A stretch of DNA of 64,000 nucleotides from an uncultured Blautia sp. GTDB taxonomy: Bacteria > Bacillota > Clostridia > Lachnospirales > Lachnospiraceae. The stretch is taken from the NCBI RefSeq assembly GCF_934424005.1, contig NZ_CAKRXI010000003.1:1-64000 (forward strand), written 5' to 3'. Both the position numbers and the translations under genes were made by a program. The notes below the pieces were generated by a model. It was not told the DNA's origin, ran no database searches, and saw nothing but the letters and a program-made list of their open reading frames with translations. Positions within the stretch are counted from its first letter, which is position 1; each line of letters opens with the position of its first letter. Of this stretch, positions 1 to 8,964 are shown one piece after another.

Positions 1-148
1 GACGAATAATCGAGAGTAAAGGATATTAGTGTAATGTGTCATGTATTATTTAATGGAAAATATCCAACCAATGAAGTATTTTCAGCATCAAACACCACAT
101 AAATAATAAATTAACCTTTTTGGTAAACTCAATCTCATTATCTAATAA

Positions 149-770
149 GAAATATTCTTCTTCATTGAGATTTCAGGTCATGAAGTTAGTGATGTCCCGA
201 AAACAAGGACGAATTTACTACCGAACCGACTGATAGTAAATTTTGATGCTACGGCAACCTCTGTAATTCTAAAATTTAAAAATATTGGTTTGGATTCTAT
301 TGACACTATAAAAGCAACTGTTACAATAAGAAACGTTAAGAAAAAAGTAACTGTTTTAAAGGCAAAACCCGGAACTACGCAGAAGACTGTAAATATCAAC
401 ATGAAAAAAATGTCATGAGGATATTTCTGTATATACAGTTGCAGCAGATGGAGGGGATAGCATTGGTAGCAGCACAACAAAAGGATCCAGATATATACCA
501 TCAAATCTCTTAAATATGTGGCATCGTGGAAGCTTTTCATCAGTTGCTGCAAGTTTAAACTATCATTTTGGAAAACATGGCGTTGGTGCAACAAATATCG
601 TTTCATATGCACAAAGTGCAAGAAATTTCAAGAGTAATTTAAGTGGAGCTAAGAGCTCAAAAGTAAATGGGAGCACTCCAAACGTTACTCGTTGGAAGAA
701 AAATGGTAAATATATTGATATTTGTGGGAATAAAAACCTTGGCAAAATTATAAGTTATGGTAGACAATGA
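149..770 (+). pseudogene. Frameshifted remnant of a polymorphic-toxin-like protein (C-terminal part)
   Basis: Two open segments in different frames read as one protein. The first runs from 149 to a stop at 416-418 and looks like a beta-rich repeat or Ig-like stretch. The second is open from 405 to the stop at 770. They join at a run of seven A's (404-410); removing one A restores a continuous reading. The second part contains WHRGSF, NYHFGKHG and the ending TRWKKNGKYIDICGNKN...IISYG, which resembles nuclease tips of secreted polymorphic toxins as I recall them. Upstream of 149 another frame (about 126-180) also reads plausibly, suggesting more breaks. No start codon or signal peptide is visible. 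The family call is tentative; the frameshift is seen directly. Confidence 0.55.
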
Positions 771-781
771 AAGGCGAATAA

Positions 782-1138
782 ATGTCGTTAGTACATGAAT
801 TTGTGGCTGTATGGAAGCCAGTAAACAAAAAAATTTTATATTCTGAAGATATATATGAGTATATAAATCGAGGACAAATCAAAAAAAGAATATCTTTGGG
901 AATTCCAGATGATGTAGTTCAAAAAAATTTGTATGATGTACATGGAAAACTACTCCCAAATATAAAATTTAATCAGTGGGGAATTTCCATATATGAGAAG
1001 GAGGATCAGCTCTACTGGATAGATTTTTTGAAAAGTATTTCAGGAGCGACAGAAGATAAAAAATATTGTCATGAATTGTTAGAGTTTATGATGACATCAT
1101 ATTTTAATAATAACATTGTTTTACATTTTGGCATTTAA
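782..1138 (+). CDS. Hypothetical protein, candidate immunity protein
   Basis: A 118-residue acidic/aromatic protein with no signal peptide and no membrane segment. It starts at ATG 782, seven bases after an AAAGG sequence, and begins 11 bp after the stop of the toxin-like remnant. A small soluble ORF directly behind a toxin tip is the usual position of its immunity protein, so an immunity role is inferred from position only. I recognise no family. If correct, it is an orphan whose toxin partner is broken. AT-rich composition matches the remnant rather than the core genes to the right. Confidence 0.5.
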   Translation: MSLVHEFVAVWKPVNKKILYSEDIYEYINRGQIKKRISLGIPDDVVQKNLYDVHGKLLPNIKFNQWGISIYEKEDQLYWIDFLKSISGATEDKKYCHELLEFMMTSYFNNNIVLHFGI

Positions 1139-1256
1139 AATAAGTGCTTATCAAGAACTAGGAGTTTGGAAATGTTTTTATGAAAATGCTTGGCAGAGAT
1201 TGCTATTTCTTTTACTTATATTGCTTTTTATTATTGAATTGATAAGAGGTATATAA
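1095..1256 (+). other. Open tail with one membrane segment, possible gene fragment
   Basis: This frame is open from 1095 to the stop at 1254-1256. It ends in a clear hydrophobic helix (LLFLLLILLFIIELI) after a Trp/Tyr-rich lead. No ATG with a ribosome binding site precedes it, and it overlaps the end of the candidate immunity gene in another frame. It may be the 3' end of a decayed small membrane protein, or a frameshifted continuation of the gene before it. Confidence 0.25.
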
Positions 1257-1475
1257 AAGAAACTTTGGATAATAGCAATAAAGAAAGAATGCATCTTTTA
1301 CAAAACTAAAAAAAATACATCATAATATCGTCATAAATATACGGTATATTAATAGTTGCAGATGCTAATTAAGGTATCTCATTTTTAGATATTTTTCTTT
1401 TTCATATGCCGGTACGAAAGTATTGGCCTCCTTCCTTTTTAGGACGTATTATTATAATTTGCACAAATCTTAGCC

Positions 1476-1526
1476 CATAAGAGAGTGACGCTCTGCATAT
1501 CCTCAGCAGAGCGTCACTCTCTTATG
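1476..1526. repeat. Perfect 21-bp inverted repeat with 9-nt loop
   Basis: Arms at 1476-1496 and 1506-1526 are perfectly complementary (CATAAGAGAGTGACGCTCTGC and its reverse complement). The loop is ATATCCTCA. A T-rich stretch follows at 1531-1540 on the plus strand (CTTGTTTTTC), so it could end transcription of the toxin/immunity region. The perfection and length exceed an ordinary terminator stem, so a cruciform or insertion-related role is also possible. Confidence 0.7.
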
Positions 1527-1672
1527 GAATCTTGTTTTTCATAGTATATTCCAATATATGATGCCTTGGAAATTTTCCTGATAGACGTAGAAATAGCATA
1601 GAAGTAAAAATGGTAAGCGTACTTGAAAAATGATAAAACAACAAGATACAGTATTCCGTTTGCGGTATTCTG

Positions 1673-1701
1673 TTGACGAACACAATATATTGTGTTACCA
1701 T
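1673..1701 (+). promoter_or_regulatory. Promoter with palindromic operator in the spacer
   Basis: -35 TTGACG (1673-1678), a 17-bp spacer, and -10 TACCAT (1696-1701). An 18-bp perfect palindrome, AACACAATATATTGTGTT, fills the spacer (1679-1696). This is a classic position for repressor binding that would block RNA polymerase. It probably drives the gene block starting at 1956. The repressor is not identified. Confidence 0.7.
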
Positions 1702-1810
1702 ATAAATGGATTATTTTTATGCATGGTTTGCCACGCAGTAAAGTTTTTTGTTCCGGATATGCTGTTCCGGAAGCAACATTTAGGCGAATGCCTTTTATCA
1801 ATCAATAGGA

Positions 1811-1852
1811 AGACATCAAAAATCAAAAGAAGATTTTTGGTGTCTTTTTTTG
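1811..1852 (+). terminator. Leader terminator (attenuator candidate)
   Basis: Stem AGACATCAAAAATC (1811-1824) pairs with GATTTTTGGTGTCT (1832-1845) with one G-T pair and a 7-nt loop, then a T run to 1852. It lies between the promoter at 1673 and the first gene at 1956, so it would stop most transcripts unless antiterminated. A similar arrangement recurs at 9373-9605. Confidence 0.75.
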
Positions 1853-1955
1853 TTGTCCAAAAACGAAATGTGAAGTGTGCAAAAAAAACAGGAAGGGAGG
1901 AAATGTAAAATAATCCATAAAAGATGAACAGGAAAATCAAAAAAGGAGGCAGAAT

Positions 1956-2375
1956 ATGGGACAGGATATATGCATTCGAAAAGATGAAAAACCATTGGGA
2001 TATGACTGGGAATGTGGACATGAGGAATTATATGTCAGAGTGAATATGTACTACAACGGATCCCTGTATATCGGATTATGGCAAAAGCAAAAGGAATGTG
2101 AGGAAAAGCTGGAATTATTCGGAGATCTTACAATTGGAGTTATGGGATTCCTAAGACCAGGACAGGCAATAATCTCGGATTGCGGAGCAAAAGCGAAAGT
2201 TGCGTTTGTTGAGAAGTATAAACTCGGAAAAGTTATAGGTAAGAGGAAAATCAATTATGGCAGCTATTATGTCGTAGAGTTTAATCTTGCACGACTTGCG
2301 CAGCTCGATCCAGAAGGTACGGAAAGATATCTGCTCGAAAATGGTCTTGATCAAAAAGAACTTAAAGCAGATTAG
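1956..2375 (+). CDS. DUF4313-like protein
   Basis: A 139-residue soluble protein starting at ATG 1956, after an AAAAAAGGAGG ribosome binding site. The order NGSLYIGLW, then a GDLTIGV segment, then a LRPGQA turn and a C-terminal VEFNL strand, matches the DUF4313 proteins carried by conjugative and integrative elements of gut Clostridia, as I remember the family. Function unknown. It is the first gene of the element's left operon, behind an operator-containing promoter and a leader terminator. Confidence 0.6.
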   Translation: MGQDICIRKDEKPLGYDWECGHEELYVRVNMYYNGSLYIGLWQKQKECEEKLELFGDLTIGVMGFLRPGQAIISDCGAKAKVAFVEKYKLGKVIGKRKINYGSYYVVEFNLARLAQLDPEGTERYLLENGLDQKELKAD

Positions 2376-2420
2376 GGTAAAGAGGTACATTTGAAAACCA
2401 GGCAATAAAGGTGGTGCGGC

Positions 2421-2756
2421 ATGAAAGACGACGAATATAAGGGATATTACTGTCTGCTGATCGCAATCCTGTGCGATTTGAATGCAGCGGAAGCCAGCAC
2501 AATGTACGAATACGGACCAGATCATCCGCTTTGCCGGAAAATACTGAAAAAGAAAGTTCGGAAACCGTCCATAAAAAAGCACAAGGAATCAGAAATGGCA
2601 GCGGCTATGAAGGCTCTTCTTGATCAGGGATACAGCCAGGATGCAGTATCGGAAGCATTTCAGTGTTTTCCATCTACGGTCAGGCGCAGAGTAAGAAAAT
2701 TCACAGAAAGGAAGGAAACGAATGACAGATCAGAAATTGATTGCAGGAATATTTAA
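2421..2756 (+). CDS. Hypothetical protein with C-terminal helix-turn-helix-like segment
   Basis: A 111-residue protein starting at ATG 2421 behind GGTGG. The N-terminal half is helical and contains two Cys. A basic linker (KKKVRKPSIKKHKE) follows. The last 45 residues (MKALLDQGYSQDAVSEAF...STVRRRVRKF) look like a resolvase-style helix-turn-helix, suggesting DNA binding. It overlaps the next gene by 35 bp, so the two are probably translationally coupled. It could be the local regulator acting on the palindrome at 1679-1696, but nothing in the sequence proves this. Confidence 0.55.
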   Translation: MKDDEYKGYYCLLIAILCDLNAAEASTMYEYGPDHPLCRKILKKKVRKPSIKKHKESEMAAAMKALLDQGYSQDAVSEAFQCFPSTVRRRVRKFTERKETNDRSEIDCRNI

Positions 2757-3141
2757 TGATTTTTTAGGACTTTATACGGGTAAAATACAGACCGGTATCC
2801 GTCCTTTGATTGAAAAATATAAAAACCATCCCATGCTGATGGGGCTCCTCTCCAATTTGGATGAAGCGGCAAAGATCCAGGCACCGAAAGCCATGAAAGA
2901 AATCTATTCTTTCTATAAGGAATATCGTGGCAGGGATCTGGAAGATGCTGACTGGAAGGAACTGACAGAAAAAGCCCGTCAGATTAGTGCAGGATGGGAG
3001 GAAAATGAATGGGTTCGCCGTGTTGTACTGGAAATGATCAGCCTTTTGGATTCTGATGATGCAGAGAGACGCAGGATTGCATTAGAAGTAGAAAAAGAAA
3101 TGGAAGCGGCTGAACGGGAACAGGAAATGAACGCGGCATAA
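2722..3141 (+). CDS. Hypothetical helical element protein
   Basis: A 139-residue protein, strongly helical and charged, with a long C-terminal acidic/basic helix ending in alternating Glu/Arg. ATG 2722 is preceded by AGGAAGG and lies within the end of the previous gene. No membrane segment, signal peptide or catalytic motif is visible, and I do not recognise a family. It sits in the same operon as the DUF4313 and PcfK-like genes. Confidence 0.5.
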   Translation: MTDQKLIAGIFNDFLGLYTGKIQTGIRPLIEKYKNHPMLMGLLSNLDEAAKIQAPKAMKEIYSFYKEYRGRDLEDADWKELTEKARQISAGWEENEWVRRVVLEMISLLDSDDAERRRIALEVEKEMEAAEREQEMNAA

Positions 3142-3209
3142 AAAGGCAGGCAGGGGCAGGAGATTTTTTCTTCTGCCTCATGTTTTTATCAGGAAAGAAG
3201 GGACAGATT

Positions 3210-3929
3210 ATGTTAAATGAGATCATAAAAACTGCAGAAGAATTAAATACAGCAGCATTGCATTACCGCCAGAGTGGGAATATGGATGGTGTGCGGGAAC
3301 TTGCCAAAGCACATGCAGTTTCCAAAAAACAGACAGAGGAATTTATTCAGGGCAGCCGCTACCGGCTGGTTGATATACCGATTGAGGAAAGAAAGTTTGC
3401 GAATGCGTCTGAAAAACTGCGTGCAGAAATGTTTGCCTTAAAGGATGCAGGATTTGCAGACATCATAGGACAGTATCTCGTAAATCTTGCCAAAACGGAT
3501 TCTGCTTTAGATGCACAGGTGTTAAAAAAACATAAGATGCTTCAGAGATGTTTGGATTACGTGACGCAAAAAGCCTATAACATTGCACTGGAGGCAGCCA
3601 AAAAAAGGGGAGAGAACGGCATTCGGGCCAATACAGGCCTGGCACTCTCCAGCGACCAGGTTTTTCCATGGGTACTTGAATATTATGCGAAAGATGATGA
3701 AAAAGAAATAGCAGAAAAAGAGCAGGAAGAAAAGAAAAAGATTCAAAAGGAATGGGATTTGGTAAATAAGAGAACGAAAACAATACCGAAAAACCCGGGG
3801 ACAAAGAAAGATTCCGAGGTGTATCCCAAAGAAGCAGCGGAGCAGGAAGAAAAACATATCAGCAAGAAAAAATCAAAAGATTCCGGGCAGATGTCCTTGT
3901 TTGACATGATGCAGCCGAAAGAGAGTTAA
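3210..3929 (+). CDS. PcfK-like protein with C-terminal clamp-binding motif
   Basis: I chose ATG 3210 (239 residues) because AAGGGA lies six bases upstream; an upstream in-frame ATG at 3180 lacks one. The middle part (YLVNLAKTDSALDAQ, then SSDQVFPWVLEYYAKDD) matches the PcfK-like family, named after plasmid pCF10 and common on Clostridia conjugative elements. A long charged coiled-coil-like linker follows. The protein ends in GQMSLFDMM, a good match to the QxSLF motif by which DNA metabolism proteins bind the replication sliding clamp; MutS in this window carries the same QMSLFD motif. Role inferred: element DNA processing at the fork. It precedes the DUF7666 and PcfJ genes. Confidence 0.65.
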   Translation: MLNEIIKTAEELNTAALHYRQSGNMDGVRELAKAHAVSKKQTEEFIQGSRYRLVDIPIEERKFANASEKLRAEMFALKDAGFADIIGQYLVNLAKTDSALDAQVLKKHKMLQRCLDYVTQKAYNIALEAAKKRGENGIRANTGLALSSDQVFPWVLEYYAKDDEKEIAEKEQEEKKKIQKEWDLVNKRTKTIPKNPGTKKDSEVYPKEAAEQEEKHISKKKSKDSGQMSLFDMMQPKES

Positions 3930-3940
3930 AGGAGAAGGAT

Positions 3941-4483
3941 ATGATCGCATATAAAGGATTTCAAAAGGATTTGAAATGTCGAGGCTTTCAGTTTCAGGAG
4001 TATGGCATAAATGAAACGGAAAAAGCAAACTGTAGACAAAATGGATTTCATTGTGCAGAAAACCCACTGGATTGTCTCTGCTATTATCCGAATTGGAAAA
4101 ATTCCGTGTATTACATAGTAGATGCATCAGGGGATTTGGATGAAGATGGAGAAGATTCAAAAATCTCCTGCACAAAGATGCGCCTGTTAAAGAAAATTGA
4201 ATTGAGAAGCCTGTTATTACATGGAGCTGCCTACATGGCGAAATATCCAAACCGGAAATGGAACTCCCATGTTGCAAAAGAAAACGGGACCAGCTGCAAC
4301 GGATTTTGCATTGTACGTGGAAAAGACCCCAAAGCCAAAGGACAAAAGGGCGATTTGCTGTTACTTTTAAAGGAGCAGCCTGGTAACAGCCAGATACTGG
4401 AAATTGGGGTCATCTGTATCGATGGTCGGAAATATCCGGAGGAAGCATGGATTGATGTGACTGGAAAGCTGGTGGAGTTATGA
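3941..4483 (+). CDS. DUF7666-like protein
   Basis: A 180-residue soluble protein starting at ATG 3941 after AAAGGAGAAGG. It opens with YKGFQKDLKCRGFQF, followed by a GFHCAENPLDCLCYYPN segment. That arrangement is typical of the phage/element DUF7666 family as I know it, where a short beta domain carries conserved Cys and Asn-Pro-Leu-Asp. The middle has LLLHGAAYMAKYP and the C-terminus an IDGRKYPEEAWIDV strand pair. Function unknown. Its stop overlaps the ATG of the first PcfJ gene by 4 bp (ATGA), so the two are translationally coupled. Confidence 0.6.
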   Translation: MIAYKGFQKDLKCRGFQFQEYGINETEKANCRQNGFHCAENPLDCLCYYPNWKNSVYYIVDASGDLDEDGEDSKISCTKMRLLKKIELRSLLLHGAAYMAKYPNRKWNSHVAKENGTSCNGFCIVRGKDPKAKGQKGDLLLLLKEQPGNSQILEIGVICIDGRKYPEEAWIDVTGKLVEL

Positions 4484-6672
4484 GAAAAAAGATGTTGATG
4501 GAATTAAAACCATTAAAAGTGATGAACAGACATATCGCAGATGCAAAGAAAACTGAAATATCTTTGAGTCCATTGGAGAAACAAAGGGGTGAACCCGGAA
4601 AATATCGGATGTATTGTCGGGCAGCAGTAGAAAAAGGAATTTTAAAAGTGTATCTGTTTGCCGTAACGGATATTGAGGAGAATATAAACTTTCCAAGGTA
4701 CCGTCTGTTTATCAGCAGAAAAGAGAGACGGTTTATTACCTATGATGAAAAATTAAAAAAATGGAGAAAGGCACTTCTTGAAAGTATCTTATGGGATGTA
4801 AGAACTAATTTGGGCAACATCTATGTAAATGGCTGTGATACAAAGATCATCCAAAAATATTTAAAGACAATGCAGCCTGCAATCCGGACACTGGAAGAGT
4901 TTCAGGCGAATATCCGTAAAGAACAAAGGATACGTCATGATAAAAAACTTACAGATTCATGGGACCAGGTGATGAAAACTGTATCTGGACTGCCTAAGAA
5001 CTGGATCGGATGGGTTTCAAAATATGGAATTACGGAACACTATATCTTCTACAAGTATCAGAAAAATGGTGCTACAGAAGGATACTGTACATATTGCAAA
5101 AAGCATGTTCCAATCCGTTCACCCAAATATAACCAGAAAGGACATTGTAACGTGTGTGGACAACCGATTACTTTTCGTTCCGTGGGAAAGTCTGGAAGAT
5201 TTTGTACAAAGTGGTACAGAGTCTATCTTATCCAGAGGAGACGCAAGACTTCTGGTTTTGTGCTCCGGATCTTTCATGCCAGAACGTGGTATAAAAAGGG
5301 CGGCTATACAGATTGCGAAACTACCTGCCATGAAGAGCAGAGAAGAATCTTCTCTGCAAATGGAGAGGAAATTTCAAATTTTGTTTATGGTCTGTTCAAA
5401 CAGCGGGAAATGCGATGGATTTCATATGGGGAACCTTGGTATTATACTTGCTGCGGTATTCAGTATAAAGGGATGGTCTATCCTTACACCCTGTCGGATC
5501 TGTCCAGGCATGAATTAAAAGAAACAGGTCTGCGTGAGTACGCCCTTGGTCAGAAAAAGATAGATCCTGGAAAATATCTTTACCTGTGGAAGACATACCC
5601 GGTACTGGAACAGATTGTAAAAGCGGGGCTTTTCCAGTTAGTTGATGATGTACTGGACCACAGGGCAGCAGATGCAATAAAAAGAAAAGGCAGGAAACCA
5701 ACAGAATTCCTGTCCGTAGATAAGAAAGAGTTTCGAAGGCTCCGAGATATGAATGGCGGGGTAAAAGAACTTAAATGGCTGCAACTTGAAAAGAGTACAG
5801 GAAAAACAATCGGGGATGAAGAAATATGCTGGATGGTAAAAGAAGAATTTGAACCAAACGACCTGAAGTTTGTTCTGGATCAGATGAGCATCTGCCAGAT
5901 TCGACATTATCTTGTGAAACAATCAGAAAAATCCGGGGATGATATCAGCCATGTGCTGCAGGTGTGGAACGATTATCTTTCTATGGCAAAAAGACTGGGA
6001 ATGGATATACATGATTCAATTATTTACCGTACCAGAGATCTTCAACTGCGCCATAAAGAGGCGGTTTTGAAGATAGAAGAAATGAAACGCGGAATCCGAC
6101 GCAGGGAGCTGGAAGAAAAGTATGTCGGATTTCAGAAACATCTCATTGATTTGAAAGAAAAATATGAGTTCAGTGACGGTGAATATCAGGTCATTGCGCC
6201 AAAGAGTATCGATGACATCCTATATGAAGGTGATACGCTTCATCACTGTGTAAATAAGACGGATACTTATTTTGACCGGATCGTTTCAAAGGAAAGCTAT
6301 ATCCTGTTTTTGCGGGAAAAAGAGAATCCGAAAGTACCGTTTTATACACTGGAAGTTGAACCAGATGGAACCATCCGGCAAAAACGTGCGGAATTTAACC
6401 GTCAAAATAAGGACATTGATAAGGTGACTTCTTTTTTAACATTGTGGCAGAAGGAAATTCAGAAGCGATTAACCAAAAAAGATCGTAAGAGCACAGAAGA
6501 AAGCAGGAAGCTCAGGCAGCAGAACTATCAGGAGATACGTGATAAGCATGTAGTTGTCCATGGCGGAGCATTTGCTGGGGAACTTCTGGCTGATCTTTTA
6601 GAGAAAGACTTAATGAACCTACCAGTGGAATCGGCAGAAAACGAAGAAAGCCCTACTGAAATAGCGGCGTAA
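4480..6672 (+). CDS. PcfJ-like protein, copy 1
   Basis: A 730-residue protein. The first half contains a zinc-ribbon-like knuckle pair, C203-x2-C206 and C223-x2-C226. The second half contains the PcfJ hallmark: YQVIAPKSIDDILYEGDTLHHCVN (HHCVN near residue 588), a KESYILFLR strand and a YTLEVEPDGTIRQ segment. PcfJ was named on the enterococcal plasmid pCF10; its biochemical role is not established. The motif set suggests a nucleic-acid-linked protein, but that is inference. It is coupled to the DUF7666 gene and followed by a diverged paralogue of the same length, so the pair arose by duplication. Confidence 0.75.
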   Translation: MRKKMLMELKPLKVMNRHIADAKKTEISLSPLEKQRGEPGKYRMYCRAAVEKGILKVYLFAVTDIEENINFPRYRLFISRKERRFITYDEKLKKWRKALLESILWDVRTNLGNIYVNGCDTKIIQKYLKTMQPAIRTLEEFQANIRKEQRIRHDKKLTDSWDQVMKTVSGLPKNWIGWVSKYGITEHYIFYKYQKNGATEGYCTYCKKHVPIRSPKYNQKGHCNVCGQPITFRSVGKSGRFCTKWYRVYLIQRRRKTSGFVLRIFHARTWYKKGGYTDCETTCHEEQRRIFSANGEEISNFVYGLFKQREMRWISYGEPWYYTCCGIQYKGMVYPYTLSDLSRHELKETGLREYALGQKKIDPGKYLYLWKTYPVLEQIVKAGLFQLVDDVLDHRAADAIKRKGRKPTEFLSVDKKEFRRLRDMNGGVKELKWLQLEKSTGKTIGDEEICWMVKEEFEPNDLKFVLDQMSICQIRHYLVKQSEKSGDDISHVLQVWNDYLSMAKRLGMDIHDSIIYRTRDLQLRHKEAVLKIEEMKRGIRRRELEEKYVGFQKHLIDLKEKYEFSDGEYQVIAPKSIDDILYEGDTLHHCVNKTDTYFDRIVSKESYILFLREKENPKVPFYTLEVEPDGTIRQKRAEFNRQNKDIDKVTSFLTLWQKEIQKRLTKKDRKSTEESRKLRQQNYQEIRDKHVVVHGGAFAGELLADLLEKDLMNLPVESAENEESPTEIAA

Positions 6673-6774
6673 ATAAAAGGATAAAGTGGATGCGGCAGGG
6701 AGTTCCCCTGCTGCATTTGAGCAGAAAAGAGAAAATGACATTATATGCAGTAGAAAATGAAGGAGAGGACGGAA

Positions 6775-8964
6775 ATGAATAAAAAAGAATTGCGTAACAT
6801 GAAATTGCTGGAAGCTACGGATGAACTGATAAAACTTGCAAAAGAAGATGTGCCAGTAAGAGATAAGGGATACTATACGGAGCAGCTGATTTATCAGAGG
6901 GGGCTATATTTACGTGCAGAAGTAGAAAACAATATTTTAAAAGTAGCATTTTATCTGTCAGAATATCTTTCCATGGACTGTCGGAAACCTGTATATACAT
7001 TATATATTGATAAAAAGAACGATGTTTTTAAAGGGTATGATTACCGGACAAAGAAATGGTCAGATAGTATGCTGGATAAGACCATTTTCTCAAAATGGTT
7101 ATATCAGGAAAATTCTTATATGAAAGAGGCAGATACAGCGTTGATCCAAAAGTATCTTGAAAGTGAATATGACGATGCTTTATATGCACTGTATGTATAT
7201 CAACGTGAGCAGAGACACCGGAGGCTGGGAATGAAATATGAAAAAATTCTGACAAGCTGGGATCAGTGTATGGATAGACTTCCAAAAATTCCGAAAGACT
7301 GGCTGAGATGGCAGAAAAAAGTTGGAATTACCCAGAATTTTATCTTTTATCATTACAGCCGCAGGAAAGATCAGACAGGATATTGTAGCTGGTGTGAAAG
7401 CGAAGTTCCAATCAGCCATCCTCACCATAATGCAGTGGGGCATTGCCCAAAATGCAGACATCAGATTCAATATAAAGCATTAGGCCGGGCCAAAAATATA
7501 GAAACCCCAAAAGAGACTGCATACCTGCTTCAGACCTGTGGAGATAATGTGTTTGTTTTGAGAGAATTCCAGCTTCAGATGCTCATAGTAAGCAGCTCAT
7601 ATAAAAAACCAGTATATTCTTTCTTTGAGCGCCGGAGAATCCTGTATGATGAAAAATTAAATACAAAAGAATATTATTTCGGCCGTCATCATTGGACAAA
7701 AGAAAGCCGATGGATCCAGGGTAAATTACAGGTTCCACTGTATCCAGGTTACGGTGGCTATATGACATATGAAAAATATAATATGGGAAATATTTATGGA
7801 AAATCACTGTATGGTATTAAAAACAGGACATTCCGTAGGACAGGATTCTACGAATATGCAAAAGCCAAAAAGTATTTAGATCCGGTAAGTTTTTTTGAAA
7901 TGGTTAAAGAAAGACCTTATCTGGAACGGCTCATTAAAGCAGGACTTTATCATCTCGCAGAAGACATTATGGATAATAAAGCACAGATTTATTGTAAGGA
8001 TTCCGGAAACCTTGGAAAAGCACTGGGAATTGACAGGTTCCGCTTGAAAAGGTTACGTACAAACAATGGGGGAGAGATTTTTCTTCAATGGCTGTTGCTT
8101 GAAAAAACCCAAAACAAGTTGATCTGTGACGATGTGATTTCATGGATGTGCCTGGAAAAACTTAAACCAGCGGATCTTATGTTCATTATGGATCGTATGG
8201 CTCCTTTACAGATTAAAAATTATCTGGAAAAGCAGGCAGCAGAAAGTGGGGAATCCGTGAAAAACCTGATCAAAACATGGAAGGATTATCTCAATATGGC
8301 AATTCGGGTCGGAGTGAATGTGCAGGATTCTGTTATCTACCGTGCACGAAAGCTCATGCAGAGACATAATGAAATGATAAAAGAGATAGAAGCAAAAGAT
8401 TTGATTTTAAGAGCCGGAGAGCTGGAAAAGAAATATCCGGGTCTGAATCGTATATGCAGGGATTTGAAAAAATATGAATATGCGGACAAAGAGTATCAGA
8501 TCGTTGTGCCGGAAAAAGTGGATGACATTTTGTATGAAGCAAAACTGATGCATCACTGCGTAAATAATACAGAAACCTATTATGAACGAATGAGCCAGCA
8601 GGAATCCTATATCCTGTTTTTGAGAAAGGCAGAACAACCAACGGAGGCATACTATACGCTTGAAGTGGAACCGGATGGAACCATAAGGCAGACACGTACT
8701 TTTTATAACCAGCAGAATGAAGATATCGAGCTTGCAAGGGATTTTCTTGTAAAATGGCAGAAACAATTAAAAAAGAAACTGGCAAAAGAAGATTATAAAC
8801 TGGCTGTAAAAAGTCAGAGTCTCAGGAAAAAAGAGATTGAAGAACTCCGCAGCAAAGGCGTTCGTGTAAACGGTGTTGGGTATTGCAACAAATTGCTTGC
8901 TGAAATTCTGGAGGAAGATTTAATGGAGGCAGAGAGACTGGAAGTGGAAGAACAGGCAGCATAA
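6775..8964 (+). CDS. PcfJ-like protein, copy 2
   Basis: A 729-residue protein. ATG 6775 is preferred over the in-frame ATG at 6757 because AAGGAG lies nine bases before it. It aligns with copy 1 along its whole length: a zinc knuckle pair (YCSWC...HCPKC), an ILYEAKLMHHCVNNTETYYERM segment, SYILFLR and YTLEVEPDGTIRQT. The middle third (residues about 240-330) diverges most and lacks the extra Cys residues found there in copy 1. The two genes are separated by about 100 bp with no clear terminator. The conserved core implies both are under selection. Confidence 0.75.
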   Translation: MNKKELRNMKLLEATDELIKLAKEDVPVRDKGYYTEQLIYQRGLYLRAEVENNILKVAFYLSEYLSMDCRKPVYTLYIDKKNDVFKGYDYRTKKWSDSMLDKTIFSKWLYQENSYMKEADTALIQKYLESEYDDALYALYVYQREQRHRRLGMKYEKILTSWDQCMDRLPKIPKDWLRWQKKVGITQNFIFYHYSRRKDQTGYCSWCESEVPISHPHHNAVGHCPKCRHQIQYKALGRAKNIETPKETAYLLQTCGDNVFVLREFQLQMLIVSSSYKKPVYSFFERRRILYDEKLNTKEYYFGRHHWTKESRWIQGKLQVPLYPGYGGYMTYEKYNMGNIYGKSLYGIKNRTFRRTGFYEYAKAKKYLDPVSFFEMVKERPYLERLIKAGLYHLAEDIMDNKAQIYCKDSGNLGKALGIDRFRLKRLRTNNGGEIFLQWLLLEKTQNKLICDDVISWMCLEKLKPADLMFIMDRMAPLQIKNYLEKQAAESGESVKNLIKTWKDYLNMAIRVGVNVQDSVIYRARKLMQRHNEMIKEIEAKDLILRAGELEKKYPGLNRICRDLKKYEYADKEYQIVVPEKVDDILYEAKLMHHCVNNTETYYERMSQQESYILFLRKAEQPTEAYYTLEVEPDGTIRQTRTFYNQQNEDIELARDFLVKWQKQLKKKLAKEDYKLAVKSQSLRKKEIEELRSKGVRVNGVGYCNKLLAEILEEDLMEAERLEVEEQAA

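Larger units (their letters stand above)
1257..1955. other. Non-coding stretch before the element operon
   Basis: No convincing gene lies here. It holds the 21-bp inverted repeat, then a promoter with an internal palindrome, a leader with the repeated sequence GTTCCGG near 1751-1770, and a terminator hairpin, followed by an AAAAAAGGAGG-type ribosome binding site before 1956. Open frames across it run through the hairpins and lack ribosome binding sites. Confidence 0.5.

Noticed and set aside
1514..2021. Open frames on both strands before the DUF4313 gene
   Set aside because: They run through the promoter, leader and terminator hairpin, have no ribosome binding sites, and the proteins look random.
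5024..5518. 164-codon plus-strand frame inside PcfJ copy 1
   Set aside because: Alternative frame within a clearly coding gene with conserved motifs; no independent ribosome binding site.
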